A DNA stretch of 64,000 nucleotides from Lentibacillus sediminis (lineage in GTDB: Bacteria > Bacillota > Bacilli > Bacillales > Amphibacillaceae). Of this stretch, positions 26,285-35,400 are shown piece after piece. The DNA lies in contig NZ_NIXK01000006.1 of the NCBI RefSeq assembly GCF_002763455.1, positions 186,001 through 250,000 on the forward strand, given 5' to 3'. A model generated the notes under the pieces. It ran no database searches. It saw only the letters and a program-made list of their open reading frames with translations, and was not told the DNA's origin. The stretch's first letter is position 1; each line of letters opens with the position of its first letter. A program made the translations under genes and the position numbers.

Positions 26285-26315
26285 TATAAAAAAACTTGGC
26301 TTATCGCCAAGTTTT
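26285..26315 (-). terminator. Intrinsic terminator (second after accA)
   Basis: AAAACTTGGC and GCCAAGTTTT pair perfectly around TTATC; on the minus strand a TTTTTTT run follows. It terminates leftward transcription from accA. The stem sequence recurs in the terminators at 55323 and 62513. Confidence 0.8.
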
Positions 26316-26330
26316 ATGTATACTTAACTG

Positions 26331-26360
26331 CAAAAAAAAGAGGCCATCTTGCTCGCCTCT
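26331..26360 (-). terminator. Intrinsic terminator directly after accA
   Basis: AGAGGC pairs with GCCTCT around a 10-base loop, and on the minus strand eight T residues follow. It lies 12 bp after the accA stop. With the second hairpin at 26285 it insulates the EPS promoter from the acc genes. Confidence 0.8.
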
Positions 26361-26371
26361 CATAATGCCAA

Positions 26372-27328
26372 TCAAAGAATTTCATATTCCCCGATTTTTT
26401 TATATTTCTGCCAGCGCTCTTCCAGCAGATTATCTGCCGAAATACCGGTTAATTCCCCGAGGGATATCTCAATGGTCTGGTCGATATATTCCGCCTGCTG
26501 GTCGACATCCCGGTGTGCGCCGCCCATCGGTTCGGGAATGATTCGGTCAATCACCCCGAGCTGTTTTAAGTCATAGGCGGTGATTTTCATCGTTTCGGCA
26601 GCTTTTTGTGCCTGGCCGGAATCTTTCCAAAGCAGCGCTGCCGCCCCTTCCGGTGAAATAACAGAATAGGTGGAGTTCTCCAGCATGTGAATACGGTCGC
26701 CGACTCCGAGTGCGAGTGCTCCGCCGCTGCCGCCTTCGCCAATGACGATGCAAATAACCGGCACCTTGAGCCCAGCCATTTCCATCAGATTGCGGGCAAT
26801 TGCTTCACTCTGCCCGCGCTCCTCAGCTGCTTTTCCAGGATAAGCTCCCTTCGTATCAATGAAACAGATAATCGGCCGGTTAAATTTTTCCGCCTGTTTC
26901 ATATGCCTTAGTGCTTTTCGGTAGCCTTCGGGATGCGGCATGCCAAAGTTTCTTCTGATATTTTCTTTGGTATCCTTGCCGCGCTGGTGGCCGATGACCG
27001 TCACAGGAGTGTCTTTATAATAGGCAATTCCCGCCACGATCGCTTCATCATCGCCATACAGCCGGTCGCCGTGAAACTCTAAAAAGCCAGTAAACAGTTT
27101 TTCAATATAATCAAGTGTTGTCGGCCTTTCTTGATGGCGGGCCATCTGCACCCGGTTCCAGGGGCGGAGATTGCCGTAAATATCTTTCTCCAGCACAGCG
27201 AGCTTTTTTTCCAGTGTCGTGATCTCTTCCGTTAAATCAATCTCGCTGTCGTCGGTAAACTTTTTCAGTTCCGTGATTTTTTCCTTCAGGTTGACGATCG
27301 GCTTTTCAAAGTCCAATACCTGTTTCAT
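26372..27328 (-). CDS. accA: Acetyl-CoA carboxylase carboxyltransferase subunit alpha
   Basis: 318 residues, normal length. It shows the biotin-dependent carboxyltransferase features of Acc[59 protein letters not shown] and the [15 protein letters not shown] oxyanion-hole segment. With AccD it moves the carboxyl group from biotin to acetyl-CoA, giving malonyl-CoA for fatty acid synthesis. The ATG overlaps the accD stop by 4 bp, so the subunits are translationally coupled. Two terminators follow. Confidence 0.98.
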   Translation of the reverse strand: MKQVLDFEKPIVNLKEKITELKKFTDDSEIDLTEEITTLEKKLAVLEKDIYGNLRPWNRVQMARHQERPTTLDYIEKLFTGFLEFHGDRLYGDDEAIVAGIAYYKDTPVTVIGHQRGKDTKENIRRNFGMPHPEGYRKALRHMKQAEKFNRPIICFIDTKGAYPGKAAEERGQSEAIARNLMEMAGLKVPVICIVIGEGGSGGALALGVGDRIHMLENSTYSVISPEGAAALLWKDSGQAQKAAETMKITAYDLKQLGVIDRIIPEPMGGAHRDVDQQAEYIDQTIEISLGELTGISADNLLEERWQKYKKIGEYEIL

Positions 27329-28185
27329 GCTTTTTCGCCGCCCTTCTGATGCATTTCAAGCAAGGCAGACAGAAGATTTTTCAACTCATGGCGATGAACC
27401 ACCTGATCCAACTGGCCATGCTTCAGCAGAAATTCTGCGGTCTGGAAATCCTCCGGCAGTTTCTCCCGGATGGTCTGTTCAATAATCCTTCTCCCGGCAA
27501 ATCCAATCAGTGCACCCGGCTCGGCAAAATTATAATCACCAAGGGAAGCAAAGCTGGCAGACACCCCGCCTGTTGTCGGGTGAGTCATTACCGAAATCAT
27601 CAAGCCGCCGGCATCGGAAAAGCGCTGGATCGCAACAGAGGTTTTGGTCATTTGCATCAGACTTAACACCCCTTCCTGCATCCTTGCCCCGCCTGACGCG
27701 GTAAAGATAATAAAAGGCAGTGATTCGTCCTTGGCATTCTCGATGGCCCTGGCGATTTTTTCTCCAATCGCGGAGCCCATGCTGCCCATCCGGAAGCTGG
27801 CGTCCATGACAGCAAATGCCGTCTGACTGCCGTCAATTGCTCCTTTTCCTGTGACTACCCCTTCATTCAGTCCGGTTTTCTCCCGGTCTTTCGCTATTTT
27901 CTCTTCATACTCGGGAAAATCAAGGGGATTGCTGGACGTCAGCTGCTTGTCCCATTCCTGAAAGGTGCCTTCATCAAACAAACTTTCAATCCGCTGCCCT
28001 GCATTCAGCTGGTGATGATGACCGCAATTTGGGCATACATTTAAATTCTTTCTCATTTCTTTTCGGTAATAAATTTTATGACATCCAGCGCATTTTTGCA
28101 TTAACCCTTGCGGCACGTCTTGCTTTGCCTGTTCACTGGGCATGGATGCGTACTTTTTCTTCTTGGCAAAAAAATCTTTAAGCAA
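27325..28185 (-). CDS. accD: Acetyl-CoA carboxylase carboxyltransferase subunit beta
   Basis: 286 residues from a TTG at 28185 with AGGGGG upstream. Four cysteines (C32, C35, C51, C54) form the N-terminal zinc ribbon typical of AccD. The crotonase-like domain follows, with [16 protein letters not shown] and [17 protein letters not shown]. It pairs with AccA to form the carboxyltransferase. AccD of other bacteria is known to bind mRNA through the zinc domain; that is not testable here. Confidence 0.97.
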   Translation of the reverse strand: MLKDFFAKKKKYASMPSEQAKQDVPQGLMQKCAGCHKIYYRKEMRKNLNVCPNCGHHHQLNAGQRIESLFDEGTFQEWDKQLTSSNPLDFPEYEEKIAKDREKTGLNEGVVTGKGAIDGSQTAFAVMDASFRMGSMGSAIGEKIARAIENAKDESLPFIIFTASGGARMQEGVLSLMQMTKTSVAIQRFSDAGGLMISVMTHPTTGGVSASFASLGDYNFAEPGALIGFAGRRIIEQTIREKLPEDFQTAEFLLKHGQLDQVVHRHELKNLLSALLEMHQKGGEKA

Positions 28186-28333
28186 GGTAATGTTCCCCCT
28201 TTTTCCACAAACCTTGGACCGCTTGGAAAGAAATGCTTAAGTACTTGGCGATCCCGCTTTTCCATAAGGTTGTCCTCTGACATAATACCACTTGCTGGAT
28301 GAAAATACTGTCAAAACCCGTCGATTTAAATGA

Positions 28334-28963
28334 TTATTTTTTGCATTTGTAATGACCTTGTTTTTCATACAGCTCTTCAATACCCAGGTACTCCCCTGAA
28401 GTATACAATTTTAGCAGTTCCCGGTAAAAGGCCTCTTCATAATACAGGCTGCCGACCGCTCCGGAAAATTCCTCCATCAGCTGCCAGACTTTGGCCAGGA
28501 GCAAGTTATCAATTCGATAAAATAATAAATGAAAAAATGCAGTATGACGCTGCTCCGGACTTCCGGCCTTTTCCCTGATTATCGCGCTTAGTTCATCAAT
28601 GTCAGCACACGCGATACCACTGCTTGCTAATTTTGCCGCTTCTTTTTCGAGTATTTTCTTTGCCAGGATCAAGTCCTGCCTAGTATGGTTCTCCCGCAAA
28701 ATAAAGGAGGCCAGCAATTCCACGGTGTGAAATTGCCGGTACGTGCTAAGGAAAGTTCCTTCTCCCTGCCGTGTTTCAATCAGGCCTAGCAATTCCATGG
28801 CCCTGAGCGCTTCCCTGACGGAAGACCTCCCTTTCTGGAGCGTATCAGCAAGCTCTCGTTCTGACGGAAGCTTATCCCCGGACGTGAGTCCATTCTTTTC
28901 GATGAATAGGCGAATCTCCTGCAGGACACCTTGATATACTTTTTGCTTCGGTGTGATGGACAC
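28334..28963 (-). CDS. GntR/FadR-family transcriptional regulator
   Basis: 209 residues. The N-terminal winged helix has the GntR signature LTSGDKLPSERELADTL and SVREALRAMELLGLIE, followed by GEGTFL. The C-terminal half is a helical FCD-type ligand domain. The start appears to be GTG at 28963; the AAGGAG site is 12 bases upstream. It lies between malic enzyme and accD, where B. subtilis and relatives also carry such a regulator; control of these metabolic genes is an inference. The ligand is unknown. Confidence 0.85.
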   Translation of the reverse strand: MSITPKQKVYQGVLQEIRLFIEKNGLTSGDKLPSERELADTLQKGRSSVREALRAMELLGLIETRQGEGTFLSTYRQFHTVELLASFILRENHTRQDLILAKKILEKEAAKLASSGIACADIDELSAIIREKAGSPEQRHTAFFHLLFYRIDNLLLAKVWQLMEEFSGAVGSLYYEEAFYRELLKLYTSGEYLGIEELYEKQGHYKCKK

Positions 28964-28988
28964 AGCCGAGGGTCACTCCTTTACCGTC

Positions 28989-30224
28989 TTAATTATCTAT
29001 CCGCGTGAGTTTCCTGGTTTTCTCGGCAACTTCTTCCGGGTCCACCTGAATTCTGGCAACCCCGGATTCCATTGCTGCATTTGCCACACTGGACGCTACA
29101 ATCGGAGCCACCCGTGGATCAAACGGCGCGGGAATCACGTAATCATCGTGCAGTTCCTCTTCGGTAATCAGGGAAGCAATCGCATACGCTGCCGCTACCT
29201 TCATCTTTTCATTGATCCTGGTTGCCCGTACGTCCAGCGCTCCGCGGAAAATTCCCGGAAAAGCCAGCACGTTATTGACCTGGTTGGGATAATCGGACCG
29301 GCCTGTGCCGATCACTTTCGCTCCTGCTTCTTTGGCGTCTTCCGGCATGATTTCCGGATTCGGGTTAGCCATAGCAAAGATGATCGGATCGTCGTTCATC
29401 ATTTCGACCATTTCTTTGGTCAGCGCCCCGGCTACCGAAACACCCAAAAATACATCCGCCCCGTCAAGCATGTCCTCCAGTGATCCTTCTTTTTTGGCAT
29501 TGTTTGTGTACTTGGCTACACTTTCCTTCACATCATTCATGCCATAAGGACGACCGTCATAAATTGCTCCTTTGGAATCACACATGATCATTTCCCTTAC
29601 ACCGAAGCTGTATAATAATTTGGTAATAGCAATTCCCGCAGCACCGGCTCCGTTTAAAACAACGCGGATATCGGAGAACGATTTGCCCACCAGTTTCATG
29701 GCATTGATCAGTCCGGCCACCGTCACAATTGCCGTACCATGCTGATCATCATGAAAAATCGGGATGTTGCTTTCCTTTTTCAAGCGTTCTTCAATGATGA
29801 AACAATCCGGTGCGGCAATATCTTCCAAATTAATCCCGCCAAATGTCGGCTCCATCAATTTGACAGTGCGGACAATTTCATCGACATCATATGTATCCAG
29901 ACAGATTGGAAAAGAGTCCACCCCGGCAAAACTTTTAAACAGAACGGATTTTCCTTCCATGACAGGGAGTGCTGCCTCCGCACCAATATTGCCAAGCCCG
30001 AGTACGGCTGAACCATTGCTGACAACTGCTACCATATTTCCTTTCATGGTATAATCGTAGACTGTTTCTTTGCGGTCATAGATTTCCTTGCAGGGTTCTG
30101 CTACTCCCGGAGAATAGGCGAGACTTAACTCCTCCGCATTGGTGACAGGCACTTTGGACTCGGTTGTCAGCTTCCCCTGGTTTACTTTATGCATCTCTAG
30201 TGCTTCATCTCTCAAGGTTGCCAT
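28989..30224 (-). CDS. ytsJ: NAD(P)-dependent malic enzyme
   Basis: 411 residues from the ATG at 30224 (AAAGGAGCG upstream); the longer frame starts in non-coding sequence. Malic enzyme motifs: LAYSPGVAEPCKEI, MEGKSVLFKSFAGVD, the metal-binding IFHDDQHGTAIV and the nucleotide-binding LNGAGAAGIAI; ANPNPEIMPE lies nearer the C terminus. It decarboxylates malate to pyruvate, making NADPH or NADH. The position beside dnaE and accD matches B. subtilis ytsJ, the main NADP-dependent form there. Co-factor choice here is not determined. Confidence 0.93.
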   Translation of the reverse strand: MATLRDEALEMHKVNQGKLTTESKVPVTNAEELSLAYSPGVAEPCKEIYDRKETVYDYTMKGNMVAVVSNGSAVLGLGNIGAEAALPVMEGKSVLFKSFAGVDSFPICLDTYDVDEIVRTVKLMEPTFGGINLEDIAAPDCFIIEERLKKESNIPIFHDDQHGTAIVTVAGLINAMKLVGKSFSDIRVVLNGAGAAGIAITKLLYSFGVREMIMCDSKGAIYDGRPYGMNDVKESVAKYTNNAKKEGSLEDMLDGADVFLGVSVAGALTKEMVEMMNDDPIIFAMANPNPEIMPEDAKEAGAKVIGTGRSDYPNQVNNVLAFPGIFRGALDVRATRINEKMKVAAAYAIASLITEEELHDDYVIPAPFDPRVAPIVASSVANAAMESGVARIQVDPEEVAEKTRKLTRIDN

Positions 30225-30344
30225 TTTTATCGCTCCTTTTTTAACAGTAAGATACGGGTGTGGATTCAAGGTGTCCATGGTGGTCAGACCACCCTTTAAT
30301 TCTTTCATTATAACAAATGGAGGCCGTCTGTAAAGCAGACCCAC

Positions 30345-33300
30345 TCACTTTTGCAGAACGACATTCTCTTTTTCAAAATAGCTTTTTAGTGATTGCATGC
30401 AGGCATGATTCGGTTCGACAAAATAGTTATTCGCTAACTTGTAGGCCTTTTTCGTCTCCTGATCAAAAATAATTACAGGGGTGCTCCCTGGATGTGCTGC
30501 AGCAATACCCTTTAGTTCTTCAAGGGCATCTTCATGGCTTTCATTAGACAATCGAATGAACAGGCGCGGCTGGGGCTCTTTTTCCAGTGAGTTTTCTTCC
30601 AATGGTTGGATAGTTGCCAGCTGCCACTGCACCTTCCCGTTCCGCGATTCAATTTTTCCGCTTACGAGTACCAACATTTCTTCTTCTAGCCAGCGATTTG
30701 TCTCACGGTACAACTCTGGAAACATGACTGCTTCCATCTCCCCGGTCTCATCACCGATGGTGAGAAAGGCCATCGCGTCCCCCCGCTTCGTACGGATGGT
30801 TTTGATTGTCTGAATCACTGCAGCTGACTTTACGTGCCGCTTGCCGACTAATTTGGCGGCCTCGGTCAGGGTAATCAGCCCGTTTTCCCTGAGCCGCCGG
30901 CGCATTTCTTTTAATGGATGGCTGGAAATGTAGACACCGAGCAATTCCTTTTCATCTGCCAGCTTTCTCATCAGGCCGAGATCTTCCATTTCCACATAAC
31001 TTGCTTCCAGGTCGATCTGCTCCTGAAAAAGGCTGGATTGTTCATTGAATTCCCGGAACAATTCGCCCTGCTCAATTGCCCCGTCAACAGAGGCAAGCAG
31101 GCTGGCGCGATTGCTGTAAACCTCATCAAACGTTCCCGCCATAATCAGAGTTTCCAGTGAAGATCGGTTCACCACACTCAGCGGGACACGCAGACAGAAA
31201 TCAAACAAATCTTTAAATGGTCCGTTTTTACGGACACGGATAATTTCCCTGATCACCTGCCCGCCAATGCCTTTGATGGCCAAAAGCCCCATGCGGATCG
31301 TGCTTCCTTCCACTGAAAACCGGCCAAAACTTTTGTTGATGGATGGCGACCTCAACGGGATGTCCATCTCTTTGATTTCTTTGATATATGCGGCCACTTT
31401 TTCCTGCTGGTTAGCGATGGAACTCATCAGTGCAGCGAAAAAGTTTGCCGGATAATGGGCCTTCAGATAACTGAGCTGATAGGATATCATGCTGTAGGCA
31501 ACCGCATGGCTCCGGTTAAAACCGTAATTGGAAAACCTTACTATCCAGTCAAAAATCTCCTCAGCGACTGCTTCCCTGTAGCCATTTTCCCGGCAGCCCT
31601 GGATAAACGCTTCTTTCTGTTCATCCATTTCGGCCTGCTTTTTCTTGCTCGTAGCACGGCGGAGAATGTCTGCCTGCCCCAGCGAAAACCCGGCAATCTG
31701 GTGGGCAATTTGCATGATTTGCTCCTGATAGACCAGGACGCCGTAAGTACGGGCCAGAATCGGTTCAAGGTCCGGATGCGGATAAGTCACCTTTTCCTTG
31801 CCAAACTTCCGCTGGATATAGGTAGGGATGAATTCCATCGGCCCCGGCCGGTACAGGGCATTGACCGCAATAATATCCTCAAAAGATGTCGGTTTCAGGC
31901 CTGTCAGGACCTGCTTCATCCCTTGAGATTCCAATTGAAAGATGCCATTGGTTTTTCCAGTCTGCAAAAGGGCAAAAGTGTCCGAGTCATTTTCCGGGAT
32001 GTCCGTCAGTTCCAGTTGCTCTCTGCCGGAAAAATTGATCGACTTCAGAATGTTCTCCATTAGGGTCAGGTTGCGAAGGCCGAGAAAATCCATCTTCAAT
32101 AGGCCAATTTCCTCCAGCTCATTCATTGGGTACTGTGTCAGACTGGTCTGATTGGCCCCGACGGTTAATGGCACCACCTCAGTCAGCGGCTGCTCGCTGA
32201 TCACGACACCTGCTGCGTGGGTGGAAATGTGGCGCGGAATGCCTTCCAAGCGGGCGGCCACGGAAAACAGGCCCTTCAGCTTGTCCGATTGCTTAATATA
32301 CTCCGTTAGATCCTTGGATTGTCTGACAATCTGTCCAATGCTTTTTCCTGACTGCGGCGGGATCTGCCGGATAATAAAATTCACATCCCGCTGATCGATT
32401 TCCATCATTTTGCTTAATTCACGAATCAGTGAGCGGGCGGCGAATGTGCCAAATGTAATAATTTGCGCCACATGCTCTTTCCCGTATTTTTCTCGGACAT
32501 ATTCGATGACCTCGTCCCTTCTGGCATCGGAGAAATCAATGTCAATGTCCGGCATCGTCAGCCGCTCGGGGTTCAGAAACCTCTCAAACAGCAGGTCGTA
32601 TTTGAGTGGGTCAACATCCGTGATACCAAGTACATAGGCCACCAGTGAACCCGCAGCAGAGCCTCTTCCCGGTCCCACCAGGATATTGTTTGCTTTTGCA
32701 TAATCAATAAAGTCAGCCACAATTAAAAAATAGGCACTGAACTGCATCGACTGGATGACATGGAGCTCGTAGTCCAGCCGTTCTGCAATGGTATCGGTGA
32801 TCTCACGGTACTTCGTTTTCACCAGTTCCCGGCAGCGTTTTTCCAGATAATCATGAGCACTGATCGCTTCCGGAACCGGAAAAGATGGCAGCATCCGCTG
32901 GTCAAATTGAAATTCCACATTACATTTATCGCGGATCGACTCAGTTTCTGAAAGCACCTCCGTCCAAAAAGAGAACTGCCGCTCCATCTCCCCAGGCGAG
33001 CGCAGATGGTAATCGGGCCGCTGCAAAGCCTCATCCTTTACATCGCGGCTACCCTGTTTCATCGCTTGCAGCCAGGAGTAAGCCTCCTTGTCCTTTTCAT
33101 CCAGATAGCGGACCTCTTGCACGGCTGCAGCAGGAATTTGATAATTTTCCTGGAAAGCTTTCAGTGAATAATGGAGCCTCTGGGTTTGCTCCTGTTCATC
33201 CTGGGAGACACCGAGGTAAAAATTTCCCTCCGCAAATGCGGATGTCCATTTATGTAAATAAGCTGCTGTTTGGTCATGTGTCTCTGTCAGCAAGAGACGG

Positions 33301-33692
33301 GCAAGTGCCGGGTCGGAAGCTGGGAGCAGGCAAATAAGTCCTGTTGCATGCTGCTTCAGCTCCTCCAGACTGATACCTGGTGCCTGCTTTTGCTGAATGG
33401 CTGTGGTGATATGGATCAGGGAGTGGTAGCCTTCGTTATTTTTGGCAAGCAGCACACAATCTGCACGGTACTCATCTTCCAGAATAACGGCAGTACTCAT
33501 CCCGATGACTGGCTTGATTCCAGCTGCCATACAGGCTTTATAAAACGGGATGGCACCATAAAGTACCTGTTCATCGGCCAGTGCCAGCGCATCCAGTTTC
33601 AGTTCTTTAGCCTGCTTGATTAATTTCGGTATGGTAATAGTGCTGTTCATCAGACTGTAGCCGCTTTTCACTTGTAAAGGTATGTATGCCAT
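30345..33692 (-). CDS. dnaE: DNA polymerase III alpha subunit DnaE
   Basis: 1115 residues, the size of Gram-positive DnaE. An N-terminal PHP domain is present but lacks some metal-binding histidines; the opening is YIPLQVKSGYSLMNSTITIP. The polymerase core follows with GPGRGSAAGSLVAY and the catalytic PDIDIDFSDARRDEVIEYV. A C-terminal OB fold has TIRTKRGDAMAFLTIGDETG. In B. subtilis DnaE extends primers on the lagging strand before PolC takes over. Start is ATG after GGAGGG. Confidence 0.98.
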   Translation of the reverse strand: MAYIPLQVKSGYSLMNSTITIPKLIKQAKELKLDALALADEQVLYGAIPFYKACMAAGIKPVIGMSTAVILEDEYRADCVLLAKNNEGYHSLIHITTAIQQKQAPGISLEELKQHATGLICLLPASDPALARLLLTETHDQTAAYLHKWTSAFAEGNFYLGVSQDEQEQTQRLHYSLKAFQENYQIPAAAVQEVRYLDEKDKEAYSWLQAMKQGSRDVKDEALQRPDYHLRSPGEMERQFSFWTEVLSETESIRDKCNVEFQFDQRMLPSFPVPEAISAHDYLEKRCRELVKTKYREITDTIAERLDYELHVIQSMQFSAYFLIVADFIDYAKANNILVGPGRGSAAGSLVAYVLGITDVDPLKYDLLFERFLNPERLTMPDIDIDFSDARRDEVIEYVREKYGKEHVAQIITFGTFAARSLIRELSKMMEIDQRDVNFIIRQIPPQSGKSIGQIVRQSKDLTEYIKQSDKLKGLFSVAARLEGIPRHISTHAAGVVISEQPLTEVVPLTVGANQTSLTQYPMNELEEIGLLKMDFLGLRNLTLMENILKSINFSGREQLELTDIPENDSDTFALLQTGKTNGIFQLESQGMKQVLTGLKPTSFEDIIAVNALYRPGPMEFIPTYIQRKFGKEKVTYPHPDLEPILARTYGVLVYQEQIMQIAHQIAGFSLGQADILRRATSKKKQAEMDEQKEAFIQGCRENGYREAVAEEIFDWIVRFSNYGFNRSHAVAYSMISYQLSYLKAHYPANFFAALMSSIANQQEKVAAYIKEIKEMDIPLRSPSINKSFGRFSVEGSTIRMGLLAIKGIGGQVIREIIRVRKNGPFKDLFDFCLRVPLSVVNRSSLETLIMAGTFDEVYSNRASLLASVDGAIEQGELFREFNEQSSLFQEQIDLEASYVEMEDLGLMRKLADEKELLGVYISSHPLKEMRRRLRENGLITLTEAAKLVGKRHVKSAAVIQTIKTIRTKRGDAMAFLTIGDETGEMEAVMFPELYRETNRWLEEEMLVLVSGKIESRNGKVQWQLATIQPLEENSLEKEPQPRLFIRLSNESHEDALEELKGIAAAHPGSTPVIIFDQETKKAYKLANNYFVEPNHACMQSLKSYFEKENVVLQK

Positions 33693-33775
33693 TTGCTCCC
33701 GCCCTCCATTCTTCTTTTATTATAGCAACTTTAGCTGTGTGATGCCCATACATACGATGCTTCAGAGAAATATTT

Positions 33776-33804
33776 TCATAACTCACTCCTTGTCCTCATA
33801 CGAT
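33776..33804 (+). promoter_or_regulatory. Possible sigma-E-type promoter for ytrH
   Basis: TCATAA (33776-33781) and CATACGAT (33797-33804) are 15 bp apart, resembling sigma-E boxes (consensus -10 CATACAnT). The genes downstream are sigma-E dependent in B. subtilis. A second CATACGAT at 33751 lacks a partner box. Confidence 0.45.
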
Positions 33805-33836
33805 GTATAGAACAAGCCTCTGGAAGGGGTGCAGCT

Positions 33837-34169
33837 ATGGAAGAACGTTTCTTTGCCTCATTCATTCATTGTTATTTTATTGCATTTGGGGTAATTATCG
33901 GCGGATCGATTATCGGAAGCATTGGCGAGTTTGCTACAGGCAATGCACCCTTGACATCGATCGGCCGGATTGCCAAAAACCTGCGCATCTGGGCAATTGT
34001 TGCGGCGATCGGCGGCACATTTGATGCGATTTCCAATTTTGAACGCGGCATACTCGACGGGTCCACGATGGATTTATTTAAACAGATTCTCCTGATTTTA
34101 TCTGCAATGGGCGGGGTAAAGACTGCCATCATGCTGCTTGAATGGCTGATCCAGGAGGATATCGGCTGA
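33837..34169 (+). CDS. ytrH: Sporulation membrane protein YtrH
   Basis: 110 residues, with membrane helices at about 8-28, 45-65 and 85-105. The FIHCYFIAFGVIIGGSIIGS start and the central IGRIAKNLRIWAIVAAIGGTFDAI are characteristic of YtrH. In B. subtilis it is made in the mother cell under sigma-E and is needed for full cortex or forespore stability. It overlaps ytrI by one base at the TGATG stop-start. A possible sigma-E promoter lies 33 bp upstream. Confidence 0.9.
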   Translation: MEERFFASFIHCYFIAFGVIIGGSIIGSIGEFATGNAPLTSIGRIAKNLRIWAIVAAIGGTFDAISNFERGILDGSTMDLFKQILLILSAMGGVKTAIMLLEWLIQEDIG

Positions 34170-34672
34170 TGCATGTCCCTCCCTACCATAAAAAAAGAAC
34201 GTGGCAGCGGTTTTTGGCTGGAGCGGTTATTGGAGCGATTCTCTCGTATTGGATTTTCATTTACATGTACGGCTCCATGTATGAGCAGCTCCTGGAGCAG
34301 AATCTGGAGCTGGAATCCCGGGTGATGGAGCTGGAAAATCAGAATGCGGCACTCTTGGAGGATAATGAAAATCTGGATGACCGAACAGCGGAACCAGTAA
34401 CCGTGGAGGCAGTGGAAATCACGATCACCAACGGAGAAGAACTAAGCCTGGACCGGCTGATTGTTCATCAGCTGGAGGAAATGCTGAGGGAAGAGCTTTC
34501 CCATCTTATCGGCGAGGATTTGTCACTTATTGCTGGAAGTGACCGGCTGCTGGTATCCACTATTGAAAATAAAGGATTTTCCATCGATCAGTTCACGTAT
34601 TATTTCACCGTCACCAAACTGATTATGTCTCAGACCATTTTTCTTGAAGTGGAAGCAGAGCAGGGCAGTTAA
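34169..34672 (+). CDS. ytrI: Sporulation membrane protein YtrI
   Basis: 167 residues from the ATG at 34169 (AGGAGG 10 bases upstream; a TTG-type extension is less likely). A short basic N terminus (HKKRTWQRF) precedes one transmembrane helix at about 18-38, then a coiled-coil stretch at about 40-75 and a soluble domain. This matches YtrI, which is encoded with ytrH and acts in sporulation. Context is the main support for the name. Confidence 0.85.
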   Translation: MHVPPYHKKRTWQRFLAGAVIGAILSYWIFIYMYGSMYEQLLEQNLELESRVMELENQNAALLEDNENLDDRTAEPVTVEAVEITITNGEELSLDRLIVHQLEEMLREELSHLIGEDLSLIAGSDRLLVSTIENKGFSIDQFTYYFTVTKLIMSQTIFLEVEAEQGS

Positions 34673-34801
34673 TGTGACCATTTATTGAAAAATCATGCAA
34701 AGCAGTGGCAATTGTCAACACTTTTTTATATAATGAAGTTAGAAAAGCGTATCTTTTCTGGAGATGTCTGAAAATGGTTGCATATTTCGGACTGCATCCC
34801 G

Positions 34802-34838
34802 CAGGCTAACGTCCTATTTGGCGTGTGCCTGGTTTTTT
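34802..34838 (+). terminator. Probable terminator after ytrI
   Basis: CAGGC pairs with GCCTG around an inner ACG/CGT pairing, and TTTTTT follows. It lies 130 bp after ytrI and just before the next ribosome site, so it could also act as an attenuator for the small gene. Confidence 0.45.
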
Positions 34839-34859
34839 AATGAAAGGAGATGGGTAGAC

Positions 34860-35054
34860 GTGATTATCACCCAGCGGCGTTTGCGCGACGAAAAAATCGC
34901 CCAGCTGAAACAAGGACACTCGGCATATGCCGAATCACATGAGCTCATTCGCTTAATGAAACGGAACATCGAGAGAGAAGATCTGCATGTTCATTACGAC
35001 ATCGGACGGACCGGATGCTGGTTCATTCCATTAACAGATAAAATAAGCAGTTAG
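34860..35054 (+). CDS. Conserved small protein, function unknown
   Basis: 64 residues from a GTG at 34860 (AAAGGAG about 10 bases upstream); the longer frame runs through the preceding terminator. The protein is basic and mostly helical near the start (IITQRRLRDEKIAQLKQGHS), with a short beta-like end. No catalytic motif is visible. A similarly small gene lies between ytrI and nrnA in B. subtilis (ytzJ), and this may be its equivalent, but that rests on position only. A clear terminator follows. Confidence 0.65.
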   Translation: MIITQRRLRDEKIAQLKQGHSAYAESHELIRLMKRNIEREDLHVHYDIGRTGCWFIPLTDKISS

Positions 35055-35060
35055 ATTGGT

Positions 35061-35102
35061 GCTGATTACCACCCATTTGCAGGGCGGAAATCAGCTTTTT
35101 TT
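35061..35102 (+). terminator. Intrinsic terminator
   Basis: GCTGATT and AATCAGC pair around a 21-base loop, followed by seven T residues. It is 6 bp after the stop of the small gene at 34860. Confidence 0.75.
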
Positions 35103-35130
35103 ATTGTTTTGGTGCTTTTTTCGTGACCTC

Positions 35131-35348
35131 CCGCTGAAGTTTTCGCTCTCCCGCCGAAGTTTCCACTCTCCCGCTGAAGTTTCCACTCTCCCGCCGAAGT
35201 TTCCACTCTCCCGCTGAAGTCTTCGCTCTCCCGCTGAAGTCTTCGCTCTCCCGCCGAAGTTTCCACTCTCCCGCTGAAGTTTCCACTCTCCCGCCGAAGT
35301 TTTCGCTCTCCCGCTGAAGTCTTCGCCTTCCCGCTGAAGTCTTCGCTC
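35131..35348. repeat. 20-bp tandem repeat array B (11 copies)
   Basis: Eleven contiguous 20-bp units with consensus CCGCYGAAGTYTTCRCTCTC, almost identical to one another. The array occupies the convergent gap between a terminator (35061) and the 3' end of nrnA. CTCTC and GAAGT occupy the same phase as in array A at 22081, so the two arrays are related. Open frames on the minus strand are a by-product of the repeat, not a gene. Confidence 0.95.
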
Positions 35349-35400
35349 CATAAACCACCAGCAGATTAGATATAGATAATGTGCTTAAACAGCCATTCTT

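Noticed and set aside
31455-32063. 202-codon plus-strand open frame inside dnaE
   Set aside because: Antisense shadow of dnaE.
35131-35348. CRISPR array
   Set aside because: Same reason: a spacer-free tandem repeat.
35066-35358. Minus-strand open frames of 66-86 codons over array B
   Set aside because: By-product of the tandem repeat; no ribosome site and only repeat-derived residues.
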